Source: Bacteroidota bacterium
GTDB taxonomy: Bacteria > Bacteroidota > Bacteroidia > Flavobacteriales_F > PHOS-HE28
Length of the DNA: 37,358 bases
Direction of reading: 5' to 3'
Assembly: GCA_023430325.1 (NCBI GenBank)
Contig: JAEZAU010000123.1
Span: 1 to 37,358, forward strand
The notes under the pieces: model-generated
Seen by the model: the letters and a program-made list of their open reading frames with translations, nothing else
The model's database searches: none
Told to the model about the DNA's origin: nothing
Shown here: one piece after another, positions 16,504 to 24,590 of the stretch
How positions within the stretch are numbered: position 1 is the first letter of the stretch
Layout: every line of letters begins with the position of its first letter
Program-made: the position numbers and the translations under genes

Positions 16504-17873
16504 CGGAGGGCGGTCTTTACGATCCGTTGTGTTCGAATGCTGTTGCCGCTGGAAACACGGACGATGTAAGTGCCATCGTTGACATCGCTCAGGTCGAGAT
16601 CGATGATCGATGAAGTATGTGAGATCGATCGTACCGTCTTTCCGGTCATGTCGATCACTTCGATCGTGATGTCATCGCCGATCGCGATCAACGGTTGGAT
16701 GGTGATATGACCAGAAGTGATAGTAGGTGAGATCCGCACATCGATCGAAGGGACCTCGTTCTCTTCCACGGAAATGGGCATTGTCAATTCAAGCACCCAA
16801 AGGCCGGTCTGCATATCGCTTACCAGGATGTTGCCTGAAGGCAGGTATGGATAAACGCCCCATGCCCCCTGGTAACTGTCGTTGTTCGGCACCTGGCACA
16901 TGTCATAGTAACCAAGAAGCACAGGTTGCAACGGATCGGTAAGGTCCCATGCCCAATATCCATCATGGTAGTAGGCTACATGCGCAACATTCCCATCGAA
17001 GAACGGGTTGTGAAGAATGGATAGAGGATCGACCCCGGTGGTGACGGTATTGATCACCTGAAGATCGGATAGATCGGTGGGGTCCACGATCTTCAATGGC
17101 GATCCGTGTGTTTCATCAGCCATCACATAAACGGTATTGTCATCGTTCATCCAGCCGCTGTGGTTGTAGCCCTGGCCCGGATAGCTGGTGAGCGATCCCA
17201 GCAGGACCGGAGCCTCAGCATCGGTGAAGTCGATCACATGCATACCGTCCTCATCGTTCGCCCAAACAATGTTGTCACGCACAAAACAATCGTGTACATA
17301 TCCCACAGTACTGCCCCACCAGGGAACGTCTGCTTCCAGGTCATTGAGCAGCACCGGCACTGCAGGGTCGGCGATGGAATAGACACTGAAATGTGTGGAT
17401 CCACCGCAGGTGTAAAGTCTTGCGTTCACGGTGTCCACCTGGATGTTGTGTGCATTCACCAGAAGCTCGTCGCTGTCATAGACCACGTGCACCGAATCCG
17501 GCAGGTATTGAAGATTCATGATCTGCAATGAGCTGGCGCCTTGATCGCAGGTGGCATAGAGATGACCATCGTGCATCTTGTAGTCACGATGGATGACCCC
17601 TTGACCGCTGAAACGGCCCGGCACAAGATCCACTTGGACCGGCGATGCTGGATCGGTGACATCGATCACATGAACCCCAAGAGTGCTTCCCAGGAATGCA
17701 TATTCGCGGCCATCTTGTGCGTAACCCCAGACTTCGTTGAAACGATTGAACAGCCACGGCGAACCAACGGGAACGGAGGGGTCATTCCAGTTGGACAGAT
17801 GCCGTACGTTGAGGCTATCCTGTGCACAAAGTACAATGGGCAGCAAAAGGAGTGGGAAGAGGATCTTGCGCAT
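16500..17873 (-). CDS. Choice-of-anchor B / LVIVD-repeat protein with Por sorting domain
   Basis: A 457-residue secreted protein with a signal peptide (ILFPLLLLPIVLCAQ). The body contains several LVIVD-type repeats, including LGVHVIDVTDPASPVQV, DGMHVIDFTDAEAPVLL and WAWDLTDPLQPVLLG. They carry the choice-of-anchor B pattern of histidine-rich loops (YKMHDGHLYAT, NAHNIQVD, YVHDCFV, YNHSGW), probably a beta-propeller. The C-terminus (ISPTITSGHITIQ, then VEVIDMTGK-like and GTYIVRV) is a type A sorting domain for Por secretion, so the protein is likely exported to the cell surface. It is odd to find it between a nucleoside phosphorylase and gatB with overlapping ends on both sides. Confidence 0.88.
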   Translation of the reverse strand: MRKILFPLLLLPIVLCAQDSLNVRHLSNWNDPSVPVGSPWLFNRFNEVWGYAQDGREYAFLGSTLGVHVIDVTDPASPVQVDLVPGRFSGQGVIHRDYKMHDGHLYATCDQGASSLQIMNLQYLPDSVHVVYDSDELLVNAHNIQVDTVNARLYTCGGSTHFSVYSIADPAVPVLLNDLEADVPWWGSTVGYVHDCFVRDNIVWANDEDGMHVIDFTDAEAPVLLGSLTSYPGQGYNHSGWMNDDNTVYVMADETHGSPLKIVDPTDLSDLQVINTVTTGVDPLSILHNPFFDGNVAHVAYYHDGYWAWDLTDPLQPVLLGYYDMCQVPNNDSYQGAWGVYPYLPSGNILVSDMQTGLWVLELTMPISVEENEVPSIDVRISPTITSGHITIQPLIAIGDDITIEVIDMTGKTVRSISHTSSIIDLDLSDVNDGTYIVRVSSGNSIRTQRIVKTALR

Positions 17874-18685
17874 CAGCAGCTGGCGATAAGTTCTTTCATG
17901 ATCAACGTGAGCTTCGGTTCGGCCACTTCGGCCACGCGTTGCACCATTTCATGTGTGGTCTCGGCGATCTTTCCGGGTACACCAAGATCGGTGATCACGC
18001 TCATGGCAAAGCACGGGATCTTCATGTGCCTTGCAGCGATGACTTCAGGAACGGTGCTCATGCCCACGGCATCGGCCCCGATGTTGCGGATGTAACGGTA
18101 TTCAGCAGGTGTTTCCAGCGTTGGTCCGGTAAGGCCTGCATATGTACCGGTGCGCACCTTGATCTGGTTGCGTGCTGCGATCTCCTTCGCTTTTTCGATC
18201 AGGCCCCGATCATACGGTTCGCTCATGTCAGGAAAACGGGTGCCGAGCTCCTCCACGTTGGGGCCGATCAACGGATTGTTCGGAAAGAGATTGATATGAT
18301 CATCGAGTATCATCAGATCACCGATCTCCATCGCAGGATCCACGCCGCCACAAGCGTTGCTCACGAAAAGCCTTCGGATGCCCAGGAACTTCATGACCCG
18401 TACAGGTAGTACCACCTCATGCATGTTGTAGCCTTCGTAATAATGAAAGCGCCCTTGCATGGCTACCACGGGCTTGCCACCGAGATGCCCGAAAAGCAAT
18501 CTGCCGGGGTGGCCTTTTACCGTGCTCACAGGGAATTCTGGAATATCAGCATAGGCGATCGCATGCTTCACATCGATCTCATTGCCCAGACCGCTGAGTC
18601 CTGTGCCGAGAATGATCCCTGTTCCGGGTGTGAAGTCCGTTCGCTCCTTAAGCTGTTGCGCGATCCGCTTTATCCTTTCCAACAT
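17873..18685 (-). CDS. Purine nucleoside phosphorylase (trimeric PNP/MTAP family)
   Basis: A 270-residue phosphorylase that cleaves purine (deoxy)nucleosides with phosphate to base plus (deoxy)ribose 1-phosphate. Family motifs are in order: GTGLSGL phosphate loop, TVKGHPG, GRFHYYEGY, VSNACGG, and GMSTVPEVIAARH. In SVITDLGVPG residue 233 is Asp at the place where human PNP has the base-selecting Asn243. That may allow adenine nucleosides, although I recall Asp here as common in Bacteroidota. The start at 18685 overlaps the lpxK coding end by 38 nt. Symbols punA, pnp and deoD are all used for relatives, so none is assigned. Confidence 0.93.
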   Translation of the reverse strand: MLERIKRIAQQLKERTDFTPGTGIILGTGLSGLGNEIDVKHAIAYADIPEFPVSTVKGHPGRLLFGHLGGKPVVAMQGRFHYYEGYNMHEVVLPVRVMKFLGIRRLFVSNACGGVDPAMEIGDLMILDDHINLFPNNPLIGPNVEELGTRFPDMSEPYDRGLIEKAKEIAARNQIKVRTGTYAGLTGPTLETPAEYRYIRNIGADAVGMSTVPEVIAARHMKIPCFAMSVITDLGVPGKIAETTHEMVQRVAEVAEPKLTLIMKELIASC

Positions 18686-19679
18686 AGGCTTGTATGAGTT
18701 CTCCGAAATGCCGGGGTCTGTCCAAAATGATGGCCCGCATTCCGATCACCTGCAACGGCACTCCTGAAAGAGGACCGTTCTTCATCAAAGGACGCAGGCG
18801 AACGGCATCCTTCCCGGTGGTGACCAGCATTTTCGGGCCGGGGGCGAATTTACCAAATCGACCTGCGATCTGCTGAAGATCACCGGGTGTGAAATCATGA
18901 TGATCGGGGTAGGCCAGGTGTTCCAGTTTCCGGGCACGCGATCGAAGGTGATCCACCAATGGTTGCGGATCGGCAATGCCTGTCACAAGTAGAATGTCCT
19001 TCGATGAAAGATCTTCGATCGGATCGTATTCGATCCCGCTGAAAAATAGTTCCTGTTCGCCCACAAGACCGAGATCCTTCCGCCATTGCTCACGATCGTG
19101 GTCCGAAGGCAGGGAAGGACATTTGGTCACGATCACGATCTGCGCGCGCTTGCGTTGGGCGGGAAGATCGCGAAGCCGGCCTGCGGGGATCAGTAGATCC
19201 CTGTGCCAGGGCCGCTGATACGTGGTGAGCAGAATATTGAGGCCGCCTTGCATCTGTCGATGTTGAAAGGCATCATCCAGTACGATGGCTCTCACGCCCT
19301 GAATTGTACTCTTGATCTTCTCAATTCCAGCGATCCGATCGGCATTCACGAAAACCCGCACGGCCGGGAATTTTCGTTTCAACTGCAAAGGCTCATCCCC
19401 CGTAATTGAAGGATGATCCTCTGTAAGTACTTCACGATGCCCCTTACTTTTTCTGCCATAACCCCGGCTCAGCGTTGCGATCGGCACCCGATCCTGCAAT
19501 TCTCGCAGGATCAGCTCTACGTGCGGTGTTTTCCCGGTCCCACCCAGCGCCAGATTACCTACAACGATGGTGGGCACCGAAGGCTTCACCGACCGGAAGA
19601 TCCCATGGTCATACAGCCAATGCCGCAGCCATAGGATGAGCCGGTAGGGCAGGGTCAATGGCCAGATCAACGTGCGCAT
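18648..19679 (-). CDS. lpxK: Tetraacyldisaccharide 4'-kinase
   Basis: A 343-residue membrane-associated kinase that phosphorylates the 4' position of tetraacyldisaccharide 1-phosphate, giving lipid IVA. The N-terminal hydrophobic helix (TLIWPLTLPYRLILWLRHWLYDHG) anchors it to the inner membrane. The P-loop is GNLALGGTGKTPH (41-53), followed by SRGYGRKSKG and the catalytic region LDDAFQHR. Upstream in-frame ATGs exist at 19712 and beyond. The one at 19679 matches the usual N-terminus and leaves a 51-nt divergent gap to the Nif3-family gene. The coding end runs 38 nt into the phosphorylase gene. Confidence 0.93.
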   Translation of the reverse strand: MRTLIWPLTLPYRLILWLRHWLYDHGIFRSVKPSVPTIVVGNLALGGTGKTPHVELILRELQDRVPIATLSRGYGRKSKGHREVLTEDHPSITGDEPLQLKRKFPAVRVFVNADRIAGIEKIKSTIQGVRAIVLDDAFQHRQMQGGLNILLTTYQRPWHRDLLIPAGRLRDLPAQRKRAQIVIVTKCPSLPSDHDREQWRKDLGLVGEQELFFSGIEYDPIEDLSSKDILLVTGIADPQPLVDHLRSRARKLEHLAYPDHHDFTPGDLQQIAGRFGKFAPGPKMLVTTGKDAVRLRPLMKNGPLSGVPLQVIGMRAIILDRPRHFGELIQAYVGKDKADRATA

Positions 19680-19730
19680 TCGATCGCGAAGGTGCGAAGG
19701 AGAGTCTTGCATTGCGATCTTCGGTGCCGC

Positions 19731-20825
19731 ATGAAGCTTAAAGAGATCATCCATCACCTCGAGTCTTTCGCACCGGGACAACTTCAGGAGGATTACGATA
19801 ACTCTGGCCTGCAGGTCGGCGATCCCGAAAAAGAGATCCGATCGGCGCTCGTATGCCTGGACTGCACCGAGGATGTTGTGGAAGAGGCACGATCAAAAGA
19901 TGCCGACCTGATCATCAGCCATCATCCGGTCATTTTCAAAGGTCTCAGGAGCCTTACCGGCCGCAACTATGTGGAACGCACCATCCTGAAGGCGATCAGG
20001 AACGACATCGCTATTTATTCGATCCACACCAATCTTGACAATGTGCTGTCCGGGGTGAATGGAGAGATGGCCGAACGCCTCGGTCTGAAGCCGATAGGCG
20101 TGCTTGATCCGAAGCCGGCGCAATTGCGCAAACTGGTGGTCTTCGTACCGAAAGATCACGCTGAAAAAGTGCGTTCGGCCATGTTCAAGGCAGGCGCCGG
20201 AGGCATCGGCGATTACAGCGAATGCAGTTTCAATTTGGAAGGTACTGGAACCTTCATGGCCGGTGCGGGTACCGACCCATACGTGGGAGCGATCGGCCAA
20301 CGCCATGAAGAAGCTGAGATCCGTGTGGAAGTCCTGGTGCGGGCCACACAGGAACGCGAGGTGGTCCGTGCCATGATCGAAGCACATCCCTATGAGGAAG
20401 TGGCTCATGATCTTTATCCACTGCTTAACAACGACAGATACACCGGAAGCGGACTTATTGGCGAATGGGAGAAACCGCTGAAAGAAGCAGAATTATTGGA
20501 CCTGTTGAAGAAGGTTTTCCAACTCCAGGCGATCCGCCATACGCGCTTGCTGGACCGGCCGGTGAAAAGGGTGGCCCTGTGTGGCGGATCCGGCTCATTC
20601 TTAATGGGTAAGGCCATTACCTCCGGTGTTGATGTCTTCATTACTGGAGACGTTAAGTACCACCAATTCTTCGATGCTGATGGCCGCATTTTACTGGTCG
20701 ATATCGGACACTTTGGCAGCGAGCAATACACCATGAACCTGATCCAGCGCCTGTTGAACGAAAAATTCCCTACCTTTGCCGTCCGTTTGACGGAGACCGT
20801 CACGGACCCGATCCATCATTACTGA
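19731..20825 (+). CDS. Nif3-like dinuclear metal center protein
   Basis: A 364-residue Nif3/YbgI (DUF34) family protein. Metal-binding motifs are ISHHPVIFKGL with His64-His65, YDNSGLQVGD near residues 22-31, and HFGSEQY at the C-terminal end. The middle section (about 135-240, QLRKLVVFVPKDHAEKVRSA through HPYEEVAHDLYP) is the PII/CutA-like insert found in long Nif3 proteins of Bacteroidota and Firmicutes. The family forms hexameric toroids with two metals per subunit. Annotations as GTP cyclohydrolase I type 2 are weakly supported, so the function is best left open. It is followed after 3 nt by the zinc-ribbon gene, a pairing I recall as common. Confidence 0.93.
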   Translation: MKLKEIIHHLESFAPGQLQEDYDNSGLQVGDPEKEIRSALVCLDCTEDVVEEARSKDADLIISHHPVIFKGLRSLTGRNYVERTILKAIRNDIAIYSIHTNLDNVLSGVNGEMAERLGLKPIGVLDPKPAQLRKLVVFVPKDHAEKVRSAMFKAGAGGIGDYSECSFNLEGTGTFMAGAGTDPYVGAIGQRHEEAEIRVEVLVRATQEREVVRAMIEAHPYEEVAHDLYPLLNNDRYTGSGLIGEWEKPLKEAELLDLLKKVFQLQAIRHTRLLDRPVKRVALCGGSGSFLMGKAITSGVDVFITGDVKYHQFFDADGRILLVDIGHFGSEQYTMNLIQRLLNEKFPTFAVRLTETVTDPIHHY

Positions 20826-20828
20826 ACC

Positions 20829-21665
20829 ATGGCGAAGAGCGACGTTAAGGCGCCTGCAAAAGAAGCTAAGACCAGCACCACCAACGGCAGAGCCACCAAC
20901 GCTGCGGCCAAGGCTGAGATCACGATAGCTGAAAAGCTCGTCGAACTTTTCCGTCTGCAGCATATCGATTCCCAGGTGGACAAGATCCGCACCCAGCGTG
21001 GCGAACTGCCCCTTGAGGTGCAGGACCTGGAAGATGAAGTGGCCGGCCTTGAGACCCGACTTGCGAAGCTCCAGGAAGAGCTTCATGAGATGGAGATGCA
21101 GGTCACTGATAAGCAGAACCTCATCAAGGATGCCAAGGCCCATATAAAGAAGTACGAAGGCCAGCAGAGCAAAGTCCGCAACAACCGCGAATACGATTCG
21201 CTCACCAAGGAGATCGAGTTCCAGAACCTGGAGATCCAGCTGGCCGAGAAGCGTATCAAAGAGGCCAAGTCCGTCATCGATTCCAAGCGCGTGGTGGTGG
21301 AAGAGAGCGGTAAAATGCTCGAGGATCGCAAGAAGGATCTTGAGATCAAGAAGAAGGAGCTCAACGATATAGTGGCCGAGACCGAGAAGGAGGAGAAGGA
21401 ACTGCAGAAGAAGAGTGACGAGGCCTCAAGCCATATCGAAGAGCGTTTGTTGGGCGCCTACCACCGTATCCGCAGCAATGCACGCAACGGCCTGGCCGTT
21501 GTGCCCGTGGAGCGCGGCAGTTGCGGCGGCTGCTTCAACGCCATTCCCCCGCAGCGCCAGCTGGATATCGGCAGCCACAAGAAGATCATTGTTTGTGAGC
21601 ACTGCGGCCGTATCCTCGTAGATGATGAGGTGGTGGAGCGTGTGAAGGGTAAACAGGAGGCATAA
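20829..21665 (+). CDS. Coiled-coil protein with C4 zinc ribbon
   Basis: A 278-residue cytoplasmic protein. Residues 1-35 are an Ala/Lys/Thr-rich low-complexity tail. Residues 36-215 form a long coiled coil with many Glu/Lys heptads, containing KVRNNREYDSLTKEIE. Residues about 232-265 carry the zinc ribbon with cysteines in SCGGC and CEHCGR. This architecture matches the zf-RING_7 (DUF164/CdsZ-like) family, reported to bind nucleic acid or act in regulation. It shares a transcript with the Nif3-family gene and ends at a strong terminator. Confidence 0.9.
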   Translation: MAKSDVKAPAKEAKTSTTNGRATNAAAKAEITIAEKLVELFRLQHIDSQVDKIRTQRGELPLEVQDLEDEVAGLETRLAKLQEELHEMEMQVTDKQNLIKDAKAHIKKYEGQQSKVRNNREYDSLTKEIEFQNLEIQLAEKRIKEAKSVIDSKRVVVEESGKMLEDRKKDLEIKKKELNDIVAETEKEEKELQKKSDEASSHIEERLLGAYHRIRSNARNGLAVVPVERGSCGGCFNAIPPQRQLDIGSHKKIIVCEHCGRILVDDEVVERVKGKQEA

Positions 21666-21689
21666 GCCTTTTTACCGATCGAAATAATG

Positions 21690-21720
21690 AAAGGCCCGTG
21701 CATGCGGGCCTTTTTCTTTT
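21690..21720 (+). terminator. Intrinsic terminator after the Nif3/zinc-ribbon pair
   Basis: AAAGGCCCG (21690-21698) pairs with CGGGCCTTT (21705-21713) around TGCATG, followed by a T-rich tail to 21720. This is a textbook rho-independent terminator, 25 nt after the zinc-ribbon stop. Confidence 0.92.
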
Positions 21721-21721
21721 G

Positions 21722-21812
21722 GACGTGTCCCTCCGCACGCTACGGGTCAGGCTATCCGCTGTACTCCTCCTCCCTACGGTCGTGCGGGGTGCCGCTCCTA
21801 TCCTTCACGCGC
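21722..21812 (-). repeat. Dispersed structured repeat, copy E (subtype 1, head-to-head with copy B)
   Basis: Read on the minus strand it follows the same plan as 29430-29543: GCGTG, AGGATAGGAGCGG, a variable loop, AGCGGATAGCCTGACCC, a variable loop, then ACACGTCC. It starts immediately beyond the terminator at 21690-21720 and is non-coding on both strands. It occupies the first part of the 402-nt gap 21666-22067. The middle (21813-21911) has no gene, and its edges resemble the spacer of the other composite. Confidence 0.65.
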
Positions 21813-21911
21813 GGTGCTGGCCAGGTGATCGGTATCGATCCGTCATTCCAGGTTCCTTCTGGGATCCCGGTATCTCAAACGCGATCACGGGTTCATTGGC
21901 CGGTATGACAG

Positions 21912-22043
21912 GATCTGCGTAAGTGGCGCAGGCGGAAAGCCCGCAACCTCACTCCAGCCCTCTCCCGTGGAGCGGGAGCGAAGCAGAAAAAGATCATTGT
22001 GAGGACTTGCAGCCGTAGCCACGTCCTGGCAGGAATTCGCCCG
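21912..22043 (+). repeat. Dispersed structured repeat, copy B (subtype 2, head-to-head with copy E)
   Basis: The first 35 nt (starting GATCTGCGTAAG) differ from the copy at 29201-29292 by one base. TGCG and CGCA flank a short loop; AAAGCCC and GGACTTG are then separated by an expanded variable arm. In that arm CCTCAC (21947-21952) pairs with GTGAGG, enclosing a second stem CTCCCG/CGGGAG. It ends AATTCGCCCGAA, 25 nt before the stop of the KtrA-type gene. Confidence 0.75.
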
Positions 22044-22067
22044 AAGCGAACGGAGAAGTGCGTTCGA

Positions 22068-22757
22068 TCAATCGTTCTCTCCCGTGAACCTCACCACTTC
22101 TGATTTGGTCCCGAAAAGGACAAGTATGTCGCCTTTAGAAGGCACGAAATCAGGATCCATCACACCCAGGGCGCCCAACTTTATCGATCGGCGGCCCAGG
22201 AAGCTTTTCTCGCTCTCTTTACGCAGAACAGTTACCAGGCCGAGCTGCCTCTGGCGCAATTCCTCGATCTGGCTCAGCGGCTTGCCTACGAACTTATCGG
22301 GCACCACGATCTCGGCGATGATGAAGCCGCCCGGCAGCTCGAACTGGTCCACCAACCTTCGAAGGTTGAGTTTGCGCGCCAGACCTTCGGCAGCTTTTTC
22401 TTCGGGATGCACGATATCGGTGACACCCATGGAATTGAGCACCATCTCGTGCATGGGGTTGATCGCACGGCTGATGACGCGTTTCACCTTCATGTTCACC
22501 AATATGGCGGTGGTCATGATGTTGGCACCTTCATCTTCACCTATGGCCACCACGGCGGCATCCACATCGTTCAGCGGCAGGGTGTTCACCGCCTGGGGGT
22601 CATTGCTTTCGAGGCATACAGCGTAGGACACCTGGTTCTTCACCGCATCCACCTGTGCCATGTTATGATCTATGGCGATCACCTCATGCCCCATCTGCGT
22701 AAGCTTGATGGCCAGATGCCTGCCGAAGTTGCCAAGACCAAAGATCGCGACCTTCAT
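22068..22757 (-). CDS. Potassium uptake regulatory subunit, TrkA/KtrA type (RCK)
   Basis: A 229-residue protein with an N-terminal RCK Rossmann domain (about 1-130) and a C-terminal RCK_C domain (about 140-225). The nucleotide loop is FGLGNFGRHLA (Gly7, Gly9, Gly12), and the acidic residue after the second strand is in VIAIDHN. A single RCK_N/RCK_C pair matches KtrA rather than the duplicated E. coli TrkA. KtrA rings bind ATP/ADP or NAD(H) and gate the membrane subunit. The gene sits 6 nt downstream of the TrkH/KtrB-type gene, so the two form a two-gene operon. Confidence 0.93.
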   Translation of the reverse strand: MKVAIFGLGNFGRHLAIKLTQMGHEVIAIDHNMAQVDAVKNQVSYAVCLESNDPQAVNTLPLNDVDAAVVAIGEDEGANIMTTAILVNMKVKRVISRAINPMHEMVLNSMGVTDIVHPEEKAAEGLARKLNLRRLVDQFELPGGFIIAEIVVPDKFVGKPLSQIEELRQRQLGLVTVLRKESEKSFLGRRSIKLGALGVMDPDFVPSKGDILVLFGTKSEVVRFTGEND

Positions 22758-22763
22758 GTTCTT

Positions 22764-24524
22764 CTAGTTGATGAGGATATCTTCCTTGGGGTAACGATAC
22801 GGGCTGCTCTGTACTTGCCTGAGCACCGCCACCAGCAGGTTCAAGGCACTCACACGGCCCACGAACATCACCACGCTGAGCACCATGCGTGCCGGATCGG
22901 TGAGTTCGGACGTGATGCCCATGGAAAGCCCGACAGTACTGTAGGCCGAGAAACATTCGAACGCGAGTACCAGCAGATCATGGGCAGGTTCCAGGGATGC
23001 GACGATAGCCACGGAGAGACCAAGGAACACAAGCGAAAGCACGATCTGTGAAAGGGTGCGACGAATGCTGAGCACACTGATCTCACGGCCGCCATATTCC
23101 ACACGATCCCTTCCACGCGCAGTGGCGAATACCGTCAGCGTGGCAATGGCGAAAGTGGTGGTCTTGATGCCACCGGCCGTACTGCCCGGTGAGCCTCCAA
23201 TGTACATGAGCAGCAGAATGATCATGATGGAGGGTATGGCCAGCGAGTGGGTGGGTACTGCGGCGAAACCGCAAGACCGGGGGGTGGCTCCCGTGAAGAA
23301 TGCTGCCGTGAAGCGGCCCCACCAGGTGGTGTGCCCGGCCAGAGCACCGTTCCACTCGAAGACAAGTATGGAGACGGTACCCACTACGAGCAGGATCAGC
23401 GTGGTCTGAAGCACGAGCCGCGAACTGAGATTCACCACCCGGGGATGACGTTGTAAGGGAGTTCCCAAAAACAGTCTTTTCAGACGGCTGATGATCCAAA
23501 GCTTCAACCACCTGCCGAAGTTGAATGTGATACCAAAGCCCAGGCCGCCGGCTATGAAGAGGAGGGCCACCACCCAGAGCAGTGGATAATTGGTACGGAA
23601 CGGCATTTCCTCCATACCGGCACCATGGGTGGAGAAACCTGCATTATTGAAAGCGGAGATGCTGTGGAATACCGAGAAGAAGATCCGATCTGATATGTCC
23701 ATGAACATGTCATCGGGTAGTGAAGCGAAGATGAACACCATGCCGATGGCCTCTATGGTGATGGTGAACAGAATGACCTTGATGATGAACGAGCGGGCAT
23801 TGGAGAGCGATGTCTGCGCAATGTCCCGAATCCTCAATTGCTCTTCAAGCGATGTACGGCCCTTGAAAAAGAACGCGAAAAAGCTCGTGAAGGTCATTAC
23901 ACCGAGACCGCCGAGCTGGAACAAGAGCATCAATACCCACTGGCCCATGGGAGTAAGGTCCGTACCTACATCGATCACGCTGAGACCTGTGACACATACC
24001 GCCGAGGTGGCCGTAAATACGGCATCCACCATGGAGATAGGGCGCGTGGTGGCGTTGGGAAGCAGCAGTAATGCCGAACCGATGGAGATCAGCAGGATGA
24101 AACTTGCGGCAAAGAGCAGGGCGGGGTTGAAGAGCGTGCTGCCCCGGCCGATCTCCAACCTTGAAAGTTCAATGAAGATGAAGAACAATAGGAAGATCAG
24201 ATGAGGCCAATGATATTCATCATCCCATAGCTCAAGCCCCGCAGGCCTCACATAGATGAGCAACAATGCCGCGATGAACCACAGGGCCTCTGCCTTGCGT
24301 ACGGCCAGGCCACGCAGCATGCTGCGGATGATGCTTCCGAGCGTAACCAACGCTGCCGCCACCACAAGACCATAGCTCAGCCGGTTGATCAGTTGTTCTG
24401 TGGAAGTATCGGCCCGGTAACCGAACTCCAACAAAAAGAGAAAGACGGCCAGAATGATGACGATGACCCGGGCCAGGCCTACCACCTCCTTGCGAAGAAC
24501 GGTACGGAGGAGGGTCTGTTTCAT
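22764..24524 (-). CDS. Potassium uptake membrane subunit, TrkH/KtrB family
   Basis: A 586-residue integral membrane protein. Four pore-loop selectivity motifs are recognisable in order: SAVCVTGLS, SAFNNAGFS, RSCGFAAVP and YSTVGLS. This is the four-fold P-loop pattern of the superfamily of K+ transporters. Roughly 120 N-terminal residues hold three or four extra hydrophobic helices (for example VIVIILAVFLFLLEFGY) beyond a standard KtrB core, a longer form I associate with Bacteroidota. The start at 24524 (MKQTLLRTVLRK) is preceded by a good promoter. It takes up K+, probably Na+- or H+-dependent, controlled by the adjacent RCK protein. Confidence 0.93.
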   Translation of the reverse strand: MKQTLLRTVLRKEVVGLARVIVIILAVFLFLLEFGYRADTSTEQLINRLSYGLVVAAALVTLGSIIRSMLRGLAVRKAEALWFIAALLLIYVRPAGLELWDDEYHWPHLIFLLFFIFIELSRLEIGRGSTLFNPALLFAASFILLISIGSALLLLPNATTRPISMVDAVFTATSAVCVTGLSVIDVGTDLTPMGQWVLMLLFQLGGLGVMTFTSFFAFFFKGRTSLEEQLRIRDIAQTSLSNARSFIIKVILFTITIEAIGMVFIFASLPDDMFMDISDRIFFSVFHSISAFNNAGFSTHGAGMEEMPFRTNYPLLWVVALLFIAGGLGFGITFNFGRWLKLWIISRLKRLFLGTPLQRHPRVVNLSSRLVLQTTLILLVVGTVSILVFEWNGALAGHTTWWGRFTAAFFTGATPRSCGFAAVPTHSLAIPSIMIILLLMYIGGSPGSTAGGIKTTTFAIATLTVFATARGRDRVEYGGREISVLSIRRTLSQIVLSLVFLGLSVAIVASLEPAHDLLVLAFECFSAYSTVGLSMGITSELTDPARMVLSVVMFVGRVSALNLLVAVLRQVQSSPYRYPKEDILIN

Positions 24525-24560
24525 CTATGCAGTGGACTGCGGGTCCATGCGGCGAAGGTG

Positions 24561-24590
24561 CAAAACTAGGCGGTGCCGAAATAGTATCAA
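24561..24590 (-). promoter_or_regulatory. Promoter of the potassium uptake pair
   Basis: On the minus strand TTG (24590-24588) and TAGTTTTG (24568-24561) are separated by 19 nt, fitting the Bacteroidota consensus. Transcription would start near 24555, about 30 nt before the ATG. The -33 element lies directly beside the stop codon of the preceding 872-aa protein gene, so the pair can be expressed independently of it. Confidence 0.65.

Larger units (their letters stand above)
10033..19679 (-). other. Predicted seven-gene operon, lpxK to lpxH
   Basis: Seven minus-strand genes follow each other almost without gaps: lpxK/phosphorylase overlap 38 nt, phosphorylase/anchor-B 1 nt, anchor-B/gatB 4 nt, a 14-nt gap between gatB and the thioredoxin, thioredoxin/M1 peptidase 4 nt, M1 peptidase/lpxH 1 nt. 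The overlaps suggest one transcript with translational coupling. Internal promoters cannot be excluded. Confidence 0.7.
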
